A program made the translations under genes and the position numbers. Positions 7,090 through 13,957 of a stretch of DNA of 24,175 nucleotides are shown here, piece after piece. The notes beneath the pieces are model-generated. The model made no database searches. It had not been told where the DNA came from and saw only the letters and a list, made by a program, of their open reading frames with translations. This DNA comes from a virus. The DNA is taken from the IMG/VR virus record IMGVR_UViG_3300025886_001308, positions 1 to 24,175 of that record; one strand, written 5' to 3'. Position 1 is the first letter of the stretch. Each line of letters begins with the position of its first letter.

Positions 7090-8813
7090 TATATTCCCGA
7101 TACAATCTTAGAGAATCCGCGCACCTTTTCAAATCGCATCGTATTCTTGAACTTATCGGCAATCTGGTCACCCTTATGACTCACAACAATGACTGTCTGA
7201 TCTTCGCCTAGATTATACAGTATCTTGGTCACTTCCGCAAGTCCTCCATCGTCCAAAGAGCTATCAAATATCTCATCAAGAATGAGCAGATTAGTAGAGC
7301 AACTATTCTTCATTCTGGCTATGGCACGCCAAGTCAACAGAAGGGCAAGGTCGATGCGCGATTTCTCACCCTCACTAAATGACGCATAGCTGAAATCATC
7401 CCGATGTCGAGAGAGGATTGTTTCGGTGAAGTTCTCGTCGAGGTGAAACTTCACGAAGAAGTCGAGTTTGGCAAGGTATTGATTGACAAGTCGATTGATG
7501 ATCGGTAGGTATTGTTTAACAATCAGAGTTTTAATCCCACTGTCCTTCAGTAGTCCGCCAACTGCTTTGTACACTTCGGCGCGCGAAGCCAGTTCCTCTT
7601 TCTGACTTTCAAGTTCGCGTCGAGCGGACTGTGCTTCGGTAATCCCTGCCTCAATGTCTGCCGTATCCTTCTGCGAACCAACCTTTGTGAGATGCTCGTT
7701 CAATGAATCGATGATACGCTGTGTGGCCCTTATGTCTGAGTTGATATTAGTTATCTGAGTAGTAGTCGTTGCGATTTCATTCTTCAGTACATTCCCATGA
7801 TCGATCATGCGTGTAATATCGGCGATCCTCTTCGTTAGGTCACCTAGATGTTTCTGATGTTCATCGCGCTCGGTGGTCTTGGTCTTCGCAGCAAACTGCT
7901 TGAATGCCGAATCAATTGTTTGCTCGCACATCGGGCAGTCATCTCGGTCATGGAGAAAGTTGAGTTGCTTATCATATCCAGCAACCTTTCCTTCCAGCTT
8001 GGACCGAATGCTCTTTGCTTTATCGAGACTCTTGGTGTGAAAATCAAGACGAGCATAGTCTTCATGCGCAGCCAGTTCATTGATACTACAGTCAAGACTT
8101 TTCAACGAAGCTTCACCGGCAGCAATTGTTTTGGTGTGATCGCCAATCTTCTGTTGCAGCTCATCAACCTCTGTGTTATTTGACCTCTTAATTGAGTCAA
8201 GTGTCTTTGACTGTAGATCGATATACTGATCCTTTAGGTCAATACCAGACTTAACACCATTGACCTCATCTTTATGGTCAGCAACGCGCGTCTTTAGCGC
8301 GTCATTCATTTGCCCGAAGATTGCGATGTCGAGAAGATCTTCGATGATCTCTCGTCGCTGGCCAGTGGGCAACTGCATGAAGGGAACGAAGGTGGAGCTA
8401 CCGAGGATAACGACTTGACAGAATGACTTGTACCCGAATCCGAGGATTTGGTTTTCAAGAATATCCTGATAGTCTTTGGCAGCAGCAGGGCACGGAACTT
8501 CAGTTCCATTACAAGTGATCGTAAAGACATTTGGCTTGATTCCCCGTACCACATGGTATTGCTTTGCTCCGATGGTAAAGTTGATAGTAACCACAAGATC
8601 CCGTTCGTTAATACTATTAACCAACTGCGGGCGGTTCACCTTACGAAAAGGTTTCCCGAAAAGAACGAATGTCAGAGCATCCAAAATCGTAGACTTGCCT
8701 GATCCATTATCGCCCATAATCAACGTGGTCTGGTTATTGGACAGATCAATGACCGTAGGATAGTCACCGGTAGACAAGATGTTCTTGTATGTCAGTTCCT
8801 CAAATGTTACCAT
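7089..8813 (-). CDS. 46: gp46 recombination endonuclease subunit (SbcC/Rad50-like)
   Basis: 574 residues, close to T4 gp46 (560). With gp47 it forms the Mre11/Rad50-like complex that resects DNA ends for recombination-dependent replication. Walker A is GDNGSGKST (34-42). Long coiled-coil arms (about 180-400) flank the zinc hook C293-P-M-C296. Near the C-terminus the ABC signature SFSEGEKSRIDLALLL and the Walker B stretch LLILDEIFD are intact, followed by a VVSHKG switch motif. The ATG overlaps the gp47 stop by one base, and its own stop overlaps the oxygenase start, so expression is coupled along the operon. Confidence 0.95.
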   Translation of the reverse strand: MVTFEELTYKNILSTGDYPTVIDLSNNQTTLIMGDNGSGKSTILDALTFVLFGKPFRKVNRPQLVNSINERDLVVTINFTIGAKQYHVVRGIKPNVFTITCNGTEVPCPAAAKDYQDILENQILGFGYKSFCQVVILGSSTFVPFMQLPTGQRREIIEDLLDIAIFGQMNDALKTRVADHKDEVNGVKSGIDLKDQYIDLQSKTLDSIKRSNNTEVDELQQKIGDHTKTIAAGEASLKSLDCSINELAAHEDYARLDFHTKSLDKAKSIRSKLEGKVAGYDKQLNFLHDRDDCPMCEQTIDSAFKQFAAKTKTTERDEHQKHLGDLTKRIADITRMIDHGNVLKNEIATTTTQITNINSDIRATQRIIDSLNEHLTKVGSQKDTADIEAGITEAQSARRELESQKEELASRAEVYKAVGGLLKDSGIKTLIVKQYLPIINRLVNQYLAKLDFFVKFHLDENFTETILSRHRDDFSYASFSEGEKSRIDLALLLTWRAIARMKNSCSTNLLILDEIFDSSLDDGGLAEVTKILYNLGEDQTVIVVSHKGDQIADKFKNTMRFEKVRGFSKIVSGI

Positions 8814-9898
8814 CAGTCCCCCTCTCTCGTTAGTGCTTCAGAGTAAAGTCCGGCAAGCAAGTCCTTAATATCATTCTTTCGACTCACTTCCATACTATCA
8901 ACATACGAAGTCAAGATCGACATTGTGTCTTGCGCTTGATCTACAGTCTGCTGTGCTGTAGTGGATAGTAGATCATCACTGTAGTCCTCAACAATCGCAA
9001 CATTGAATGGCGAAGCCTTATACAACTTATCAAGCACCATATCATACCAATATGGATTAGTCTTATCCTGAACAACGAACTTGACACATCGATTTCGATA
9101 TCGCTCAAAGTCATCCGACATCATATCTTCAAGGGACTTCTTGCTATCATTATAGAATATCTTGTGATACATACGGTATGGATTCTCGATGAACTTTAGA
9201 TCATGATCATCCAGATCGAACACATGGAAGCCGCGCGGATCTTGATAATCACTCCACGTCATTTCATATGGCGCGCCCAAATAGAAGACTGTGCCGTCAT
9301 CCGATTTGTGGTGATAATGACCAGTCATCACCTTATCAAAGCGATCAAAGATCGACGGGTCTTGGCCATGAATATTGGGCGCGCCTCGGTGCATCTGAAA
9401 ACCAGAAAGCTCCAAGTGACCCATCACGACAGCAGCGTCCGTCTCCGTGATCAGCTTGTGACTTCGTTCGCGGTTGTCTTCGTTGATCCACGGAACGAAC
9501 AGAATCTTCTTACCACAGATCTCAACTTCAGTTGGCTCCTGATATACCCAAGGCTCACATTCACCTTCAAATGTCGTGAACAGTTCTGTCATCGAATTGA
9601 TATTGGAGTCGTTTCTGTTATGTAGGTCATGATTTCCAATGATGACATGTGTGTCGATCTTCTCTCGCCATAGACGAAAGATAAAATCATCACGGAACGT
9701 CTGAAGCGTGCGAAAGTTGATATACTTACGACGATCACATATATCACCAAGATGAATCACAGTTGATATGTTGTTGTCCTTGAGATAAGGAAAGAACACA
9801 TTGTTATAAAAGTCCATAAAGTAATCAAGAAATACTGGACTATCGTTCCTAGCGCCGAAATGTGTATCGGTAATTAAAGCGACTAAGTTTTTACTCAA
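8813..9898 (-). CDS. 47: gp47 recombination endonuclease subunit (SbcD/Mre11-like)
   Basis: 361 residues (T4 gp47 is about 340). It is the metallophosphoesterase nuclease that partners gp46. The metal-binding motifs are all present in order: D11-x-H13 (TDTHFG), GDICDRR with D52, GNHD 88-91, GHLELSGF, and GHYHH in the last motif of the phosphoesterase core. The C-terminal ~100 residues are helical and should contact the base of the gp46 coiled coil. The start is TTG (9896-9898) with GGAG 7 nt upstream, 15 bp after the small membrane peptide gene. Confidence 0.94.
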   Translation of the reverse strand: MSKNLVALITDTHFGARNDSPVFLDYFMDFYNNVFFPYLKDNNISTVIHLGDICDRRKYINFRTLQTFRDDFIFRLWREKIDTHVIIGNHDLHNRNDSNINSMTELFTTFEGECEPWVYQEPTEVEICGKKILFVPWINEDNRERSHKLITETDAAVVMGHLELSGFQMHRGAPNIHGQDPSIFDRFDKVMTGHYHHKSDDGTVFYLGAPYEMTWSDYQDPRGFHVFDLDDHDLKFIENPYRMYHKIFYNDSKKSLEDMMSDDFERYRNRCVKFVVQDKTNPYWYDMVLDKLYKASPFNVAIVEDYSDDLLSTTAQQTVDQAQDTMSILTSYVDSMEVSRKNDIKDLLAGLYSEALTREGD

Positions 9899-9913
9899 AT
9901 CAAGTCTCCTATT

Positions 9914-9988
9914 TTATATTGGACTTTTGATCAAAAGGATCATGATCAATAATATAATAGCACCCAAAAATATTGTAATAATATTCAT
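9914..9988 (-). CDS. 24-residue hydrophobic membrane micropeptide
   Basis: The short frame reads MNIITIFLGAIILLIMILLI then KSPI. It is almost entirely one membrane-spanning helix of about 18 residues with a single Lys near the C-terminus. The ATG overlaps the gp55 stop (ATGA), and an exceptionally good ribosome binding site (GGAGGA, 5 nt before the ATG) lies inside the gp55 3' end. It ends 15 bp before the gp47 start. A strong RBS, exact overlap and a clean transmembrane composition argue that it is translated. Function unknown; small phage membrane peptides can modulate host envelope enzymes, lysis or superinfection, but no such link is visible here. Confidence 0.6.
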   Translation of the reverse strand: MNIITIFLGAIILLIMILLIKSPI

Positions 9989-10566
9989 TTTTCCTCCACG
10001 AACAAAGAAGCCCCATTGGATGTTCGTTCGCGCTTCGCCTTAACCTTCCGTTGCTTTTCGCGCTGCTCTTTCAGTGATTCTTCATAGTTCTTGATGAACT
10101 CGTTACGGGCTGCGTGTTCTTCTCGAATATTAGTCTTACGAGTAGTTCCACCCTGTGCAATGGCTTCTTCCAAATCAAGATTGTCAAGCTGCTTATACTT
10201 AACATAGAGTTGCCTCTTCTCTTTCTGAATACGCCGAAGAAACGCATACCAGATGATCTGTGTAAAATACGCGAATGGGTTCTGCGTTTTCTCGGGATCA
10301 AAGTTGTAGATATACTGGATACAGTTCTCCACACCATCCATGATCATATCGTCTCTGTAAGTGTAGTTGATGAAGTTCGGTTTGTATGAAAGATGCGTAG
10401 CGATCTTCATAAAACAATCCCCAATGTAATCAGGGATTCTTGGGCGAGGATCATCATTATTATCTGCTTCAATTATCTTCGCATTATATTCAACCATAGC
10501 AGCAAAGAACTGCTTGTTATCTACATAATGAGATTTTGATTGCTCTTGATTATTACGGCGCTGCAT
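9985..10566 (-). CDS. 55: gp55 late-transcription sigma factor
   Basis: 193 residues (T4 gp55 is 185). This divergent sigma70-family protein directs host RNA polymerase to TATAAATA-type late promoters, which are present upstream of the head and tail genes in this window. Alignable stretches with T4 gp55 are the start (HYVDNKQFFAAMVEYNAKI), the central DDMIMDGVENCIQYIYNFDP, and NPFAYFTQIIWYAFLRRIQKEK (in parts), corresponding to the sigma region 2 core-binding and -10 recognition helices. The basic tail and final FVEEK would contact the sliding clamp in the T4 model. The ATG overlaps the previous stop by one base (TAATG). Confidence 0.95.
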   Translation of the reverse strand: MQRRNNQEQSKSHYVDNKQFFAAMVEYNAKIIEADNNDDPRPRIPDYIGDCFMKIATHLSYKPNFINYTYRDDMIMDGVENCIQYIYNFDPEKTQNPFAYFTQIIWYAFLRRIQKEKRQLYVKYKQLDNLDLEEAIAQGGTTRKTNIREEHAARNEFIKNYEESLKEQREKQRKVKAKRERTSNGASLFVEEK

Positions 10567-11000
10567 TAGTGAATTGTCCCTTTCATATCTCGTGTCATGA
10601 ACTCACTAAGAAACTCATCAAGTTCAGGTTCGTTTGTCTCTTCATCATAATCTTCCGATGTTTTTGATGAGTTGATCATATCCAACTGACCCTTTAACTT
10701 TTCGGTGCGATTATTAATACTTTCGAGGGAGTCTTTATACCAATCCGACATTTCTGAGTTTACGGCAAAATACGTTGTAATGCTCGACGGTGTAAGCTTA
10801 ATCGGTTGATCGGGATCTTCCGTGAAAGGTAGCCATTTTCGAATAAGGGGAGGTGAGTATGTGTATTCATCCATCACCATCACACAGGCGTCCCATAATC
10901 GAACAGATCCAAACCAATCTGCGCCAGTTGTCTTTGCCATTAATTCTGTACCATCCACTAATACAATATAGTGAACTTTCATATTATCTACTGCTATCAT
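10566..11000 (-). CDS. Sm/LSM-like small conserved protein of marine T4-like phages
   Basis: 144 residues. The first ~90 follow the pattern of a small beta-barrel protein commonly found next to gene 55 in marine T4-like phages: VHYIVLVDGTELMAKTTG (9-26), a strand DACVMVMDEY, then RKWLPFTEDPDQPIKLTPSS and a segment ending in NSEMSDWYKDSLESINN. The first part resembles an Sm1-type motif (strand, Asp-Gly, strand). The acidic C-terminal ~50 residues (SEDYDEETNEPELDEFLSEF) look disordered. The gene overlaps uvsW by 4 bp upstream and gene 55 by 1 bp downstream. An RNA-binding or transcription-linked role would fit but is unproven. Confidence 0.6.
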   Translation of the reverse strand: MIAVDNMKVHYIVLVDGTELMAKTTGADWFGSVRLWDACVMVMDEYTYSPPLIRKWLPFTEDPDQPIKLTPSSITTYFAVNSEMSDWYKDSLESINNRTEKLKGQLDMINSSKTSEDYDEETNEPELDEFLSEFMTRDMKGTIH

Positions 11001-12469
11001 TTGATCTCCACTTTGTACAATTTGACTGGAAATTTCTCTGCGACATAATATTTGTGCCTCTCAATGAAATGAGTTGTTGCGAAGTTCTTTTTACTCCCAG
11101 TTGTTAAGTCGTCTACAATATCATATAGAGTTGCTGCGTTCTTTGTTTCTGTAGTTCGGAGAACGCGACCGATACTTTGAAGCACTCGGATCTTTGACTT
11201 GCCCGGATGCGAGAAGATTACATTGTGCAGATTCTTGATATTTACTCCTGTACTGAAAACACCCGCCGAAGCAATAATTATTACATCATCATTATCTTCT
11301 GTAATGGCACGGACCTGTTCCCTCAATTCTGCGGCAGTGCCACCCCAGACGTAGAATATTTGCTTGTTTTCTGCCTTTTCTTCGATCATACGATATAGCA
11401 CGTTGCCATGCTTCTCAACGAAGTTGAATAGTAGTAACGTATTCCCCGAAAGTGAAAGTGTTAGGTTACGAATAAAGATATTTCTCTTATGGTTGCCTAT
11501 CAGAAAGTCAATCTCTTCGTGGTACTTCATCTTCACCACTTCGCGACATTGCTCTTTCGGGTACTTTAGTGCGACAGCCTTGATCTGTAGTTTAGCAAGG
11601 TGTCCATCATCTTGCAAGTCCTTTGTCTTAATTATTTTGCGAATGCGACCAAATAATCCTTCAAGCACCAGAGAATGAGTCTTGGCATCGGCAATTGTTC
11701 CCGTCATACCGAAACGAAACTTAACATTAGTCATCTTCGTCATCATCGTTTGAATGGACTTGGCTTGAAACTGATGTGCCTCATCACCAATAACAACATC
11801 AAACTGATCAAACCATTTCTTTGACAACTTATATGCAGACTGCCATGTTGATATGACGACAGGCAAGTCTGTATCTTTTGACTTACCACCAGAAATACGA
11901 TGAACACTCTCTTCCGCATTCCATTCATCATTACGCGCATAGTCATCAAAGTCGCTGTATAGCTGATGAACGAGCGAAATCGTGGGGACAATAATTAGGA
12001 TCTTCCCTTCACATTGTTGCTGATAGTATCGCGTCAGTAGATATGCGATCAGCGATTTACCGGAGCCAGTTGGACAAAGAATGAGCTTGCGGTGATCACG
12101 AACACAGGAAACAAAAGCTTCTGTTTGATAGTCGCGCTGCTCGAAGGGCAGGTTAAGTGTGTTCGCGAAATCATTGGCTTCCATCAGGCTAAACGACGAT
12201 GCTATGTTCAGGTCAGACGGATAGGATATATCGTAATCTCTATCCTGAGCAAACTGCTCAATATGATGAAGCAACCCACCGTATATCGTGTGATTACGAA
12301 CATCCAAAATTCTAATCTTGCCATCCCAGATCCGGTTGCGAAACGCGGGCATAAACTGGTGGCCGGGGACCATAAATGTAAAGTGGTCCCCCATCTCGGC
12401 GAGGATGTGAGGCTCCCCACTAACATGGAGATATACCTCATTTATTTTTGTCAGCTCAATATCAGACAT
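10997..12469 (-). CDS. uvsW: UvsW-like RNA-DNA/DNA helicase
   Basis: 490 residues (T4 UvsW about 500). This SF2 helicase unwinds R-loops and branched recombination intermediates and switches T4 replication from origin- to recombination-dependent initiation. An N-terminal substrate-binding domain (about 1-100) contains FMVPGHQFMPAFRNRIWDGK. The helicase core has QRDYQTEAF (Q-type motif), Walker A CPTGSGKS (132-139), GDEAHQF with DEAH 229-232, GMTGTI, and motif VI QSIGRVLRT near 440. The gene begins 18 bp after pup and ends overlapping the Sm-like gene by 4 bp (ATGA). Confidence 0.95.
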   Translation of the reverse strand: MSDIELTKINEVYLHVSGEPHILAEMGDHFTFMVPGHQFMPAFRNRIWDGKIRILDVRNHTIYGGLLHHIEQFAQDRDYDISYPSDLNIASSFSLMEANDFANTLNLPFEQRDYQTEAFVSCVRDHRKLILCPTGSGKSLIAYLLTRYYQQQCEGKILIIVPTISLVHQLYSDFDDYARNDEWNAEESVHRISGGKSKDTDLPVVISTWQSAYKLSKKWFDQFDVVIGDEAHQFQAKSIQTMMTKMTNVKFRFGMTGTIADAKTHSLVLEGLFGRIRKIIKTKDLQDDGHLAKLQIKAVALKYPKEQCREVVKMKYHEEIDFLIGNHKRNIFIRNLTLSLSGNTLLLFNFVEKHGNVLYRMIEEKAENKQIFYVWGGTAAELREQVRAITEDNDDVIIIASAGVFSTGVNIKNLHNVIFSHPGKSKIRVLQSIGRVLRTTETKNAATLYDIVDDLTTGSKKNFATTHFIERHKYYVAEKFPVKLYKVEIK

Positions 12470-12487
12470 AATGAAGAGGATTGGTAG

Positions 12488-12667
12488 CTATTCGCCACCA
12501 CGCTGTACAAAGCTCTTAACGAACTCTTCAGCATTCTCCTCTAGAACATCATCGATGGCATCTAACAGACTATCAATTTCTGATGTGTCTGCTGTATCCG
12601 ATGTTGTTTCTTCGGGCTGCTCCTCTGGAGCATCCTCTGTCTTCTGCGCCGTCTTCTGTTCTGCCAT
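12488..12667 (-). CDS. pup: Prokaryotic ubiquitin-like protein, Pup (phage-encoded)
   Basis: 59 residues, close to bacterial Pup (60-69). The N-terminal ~30 (MAEQKTAQKTEDAPEEQPEE and following TTSDTADTSE) are acidic and disordered, as in Pup, where this part threads into the ATPase pore. The helical core IDSLLDAIDDVLEENAEEFV (31-50) is nearly the same as in mycobacterial Pup and is the part that binds the Mpa coiled coil. The end, VKSFVQRGGE, finishes in Gly-Gly-Glu: the ligation-ready form that needs no deamidation by Dop. Lysines at 5, 9 and 51. The gene sits 26 bp after uvsY and 18 bp before uvsW, in an operon started by the promoter at 13160-13187. The ribosome binding site is weak (ACGGGG). 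It cannot be confused with the acidic gp22 or gp67 proteins because of the conserved core and tail. Identification is firm. Confidence 0.97.
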   Translation of the reverse strand: MAEQKTAQKTEDAPEEQPEETTSDTADTSEIDSLLDAIDDVLEENAEEFVKSFVQRGGE

Positions 12668-12693
12668 TGTATTGCCCCGTTAGTTGAGTTCGC

Positions 12694-13128
12694 TTATCCG
12701 CCGGTAAGGAACTGCTGCCACTTTATCGCATTGTTGATCTGAAAGGATCGATTATTGACCTGAGACATAATACTCTTGATCAGGTCGATCTTTTCCTTCT
12801 GATCTCCAAGCTCAATCACATACTTATTTAGGACGGGATCACCATCAACGAATCGTTGAGTATCCTGCTTCATTACCTTTAAATCAAAAGGATCCCATTC
12901 ATACTTTTTTAGGGCATCTTCATCTAACTTACCCGAGAAATACATCCAGCGAAGAGTCTTTACCTCTTCAACTCGTGCCATCATTCTGCGGTATACTGCA
13001 TTCTCAGCAGATAGCATCTTATGGTACTTGTGATGCAGGTCGGGGATCTTCAGCGACTCAACATCGAGGGATGTCGAATCCATTGCCTTGTCCTTTTGCC
13101 ACTCATCTTCAATGTCACTTAATGTCAT
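12694..13128 (-). CDS. uvsY: UvsY-like recombination mediator
   Basis: 144 residues (T4 UvsY 137). It loads the UvsX recombinase onto gp32-coated single-stranded DNA. It shares the T4 pattern: an N-terminal DIEDEWQKD segment followed by DSTSLDVESLKIPDLHHKY, a central basic helix RMMARVEEVKTLRWMYFSGK corresponding to the T4 KKVALKARLDYYSG region, then ALKKYEWDPFDLK and a C-terminal helical part ending in FQINNAIKWQQFLTGG. It is the first gene after the sigma70 promoter at 13160-13187 and heads the operon containing pup. Confidence 0.88.
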   Translation of the reverse strand: MTLSDIEDEWQKDKAMDSTSLDVESLKIPDLHHKYHKMLSAENAVYRRMMARVEEVKTLRWMYFSGKLDEDALKKYEWDPFDLKVMKQDTQRFVDGDPVLNKYVIELGDQKEKIDLIKSIMSQVNNRSFQINNAIKWQQFLTGG

Positions 13129-13159
13129 GTTGTATGATTTATTACCTTTCCATATACAT

Positions 13160-13187
13160 ATTATACTCCCTTTTTGGGATTTGTCAA
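13160..13187 (-). promoter_or_regulatory. Consensus sigma70 promoter for the uvsY-pup-uvsW operon
   Basis: Minus strand reads TTGACA (13182-13187), a 16-nt spacer, and TATAAT (13160-13165). The spacer holds TCCCAAAAAGGGA, a palindrome nearly shared with the promoter at 3491-3518; both are followed by AT after the -10 box. The predicted transcript would start about 25 bases before the uvsY ATG (base 13128). Confidence 0.85.
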
Positions 13188-13193
13188 GTGTTA

Positions 13194-13703
13194 TTATGAA
13201 GAAACTGTAGAAATATCGTATCGAAGATATCGGAAGGATGCCGTGACGGAAAGATAATCAACGTCAGTGGAAGTAGAGTTAAACTGGAGCGGGGAGATGT
13301 TAATCGGAAACATATCAATGAACGTAATGTTATGTGTGGCAACCATATTTGAGTTGAAGATCATCAATGTAGCATCAGACATAACCGCATCTGGCCCACC
13401 GGTTGATACATTGTCGGCATACTCTTTATAGCTTTCAGGGAAACCAATGCCACGGGACCAATCCACAAGTTCAATGAATGTCTTTAGGTCTTCGTCTACC
13501 TTGAAGTCAACAACCAACGGATCAAATTCAACCGTTCGCCCAGGGCGATAACCGATCTGAAAAGGAGTTGGATGTTCTGCTTCAGGGACGGTCATTCCCG
13601 GCAAATTCACATTCTGAATAAACCAACTGACGGTTGGCAGCTTTCGCACATTGAATCGAAATCCAAGATTAGACAACATGTTGATATTATCAGGCTGTGG
13701 CAT
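13194..13703 (-). CDS. gp3/gp19-like tail protein (tail terminator or tube-fold protein)
   Basis: 169 residues from the chosen ATG at 13703; an upstream in-frame ATG at 13784 would run through the coding part of the preceding small gene and lacks conserved sequence. AGAGG lies 9 nt before the chosen start. The protein has the tail-tube-like fold pattern of T4-type phages: FRFNVRKLPTVSWFIQNVNL (5' end), PGMTVPEAEHPTPFQIGYRP, LVVDFKVDEDLKTFIELVDW, then IGFPESYKEYAD, and a C-terminal beta part (DYLSVTASFRYLRYDIS). The position right after gene 23 and before uvsY matches where marine T4-like genomes keep gene 3. A second gp19-like tube protein or a gp54-like initiator is the alternative. Confidence 0.6.
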   Translation of the reverse strand: MPQPDNINMLSNLGFRFNVRKLPTVSWFIQNVNLPGMTVPEAEHPTPFQIGYRPGRTVEFDPLVVDFKVDEDLKTFIELVDWSRGIGFPESYKEYADNVSTGGPDAVMSDATLMIFNSNMVATHNITFIDMFPINISPLQFNSTSTDVDYLSVTASFRYLRYDISTVSS

Positions 13704-13866
13704 CGTCATCATCCTCTGCGTAGTATATGCGCTTGGCAAGAGCTTCTGTTGATTCTTCACGCACATCAACATATCCGCGCTCAATTATCCATTGTGCGCG
13801 ATCGGTACATCTCTCAACTATTTCAGGGGAAGCATATTCCCACTTGAGCTTCTTGCGTGGTTCCAT
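13690..13866 (-). CDS. Small protein of unknown function (58 aa)
   Basis: 58 residues with an amphipathic core (EYASPEIVERCTDRAQWIIE) followed by GYVDVREESTEALAKRIYYA and an acidic end EDDDDATA. Not recognised. It overlaps the start of the gp3/gp19-like gene by 14 bp. No Shine-Dalgarno sequence is visible; instead the late-promoter-like CTAAATAG lies only 4 nt before the ATG, so the message could be leaderless. A further upstream ATG at 13899 would lie inside the gp23 terminator and is unlikely. Confidence 0.6.
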   Translation of the reverse strand: MEPRKKLKWEYASPEIVERCTDRAQWIIERGYVDVREESTEALAKRIYYAEDDDDATA

Positions 13867-13870
13867 GTAA

Positions 13871-13878
13871 CTATTTAG
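13871..13878 (-). promoter_or_regulatory. Putative late promoter, CTAAATAG variant
   Basis: Minus strand CTAAATAG sits between the gp23 terminator (13891-13919) and the 58-residue gene. The same octamer occurs upstream of gp20 (20213-20220) and of the gp67-like gene (18415-18422), each in an intergenic space, which supports a promoter role. Confidence 0.5.
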
Positions 13879-13890
13879 TCCCACAAAAAA

Positions 13891-13919
13891 AGGGGACAAC
13901 CCCGAAAGGCTGTCCCCCT
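13891..13919 (-). terminator. Rho-independent terminator after gp23
   Basis: Minus strand AGGGGGACA pairs with TGTCCCCT, followed by seven T residues (TTTTTTT). It lies 38 bp after the capsid gene stop and would end the late head-gene transcript. Confidence 0.9.
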
Positions 13920-13957
13920 ATTCTGTCCCTAAATCGCGTTAGCGATCAGGTTCGATG

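Noticed and set aside
12471-12683. Plus-strand 70-residue frame across the pup region
   Set aside because: It is a Ser-rich shadow of pup on the opposite strand; the minus-strand product is a clear family member.
13704-13784. Longer start (13784) for the gp3/gp19-like gene
   Set aside because: The extra 27 residues (beginning MSADMLMCVK) overlap the preceding small gene almost entirely and lack any conserved pattern; ATG at 13703 has a suitably spaced AGAGG.
13895-13907. 13-base match GACAACCCCGAAA between the gp23 terminator (plus strand) and the promoter at 3491-3518 (minus strand)
   Set aside because: The two contexts are unrelated, a hairpin arm and a promoter spacer, in opposite orientation; the match is probably chance.
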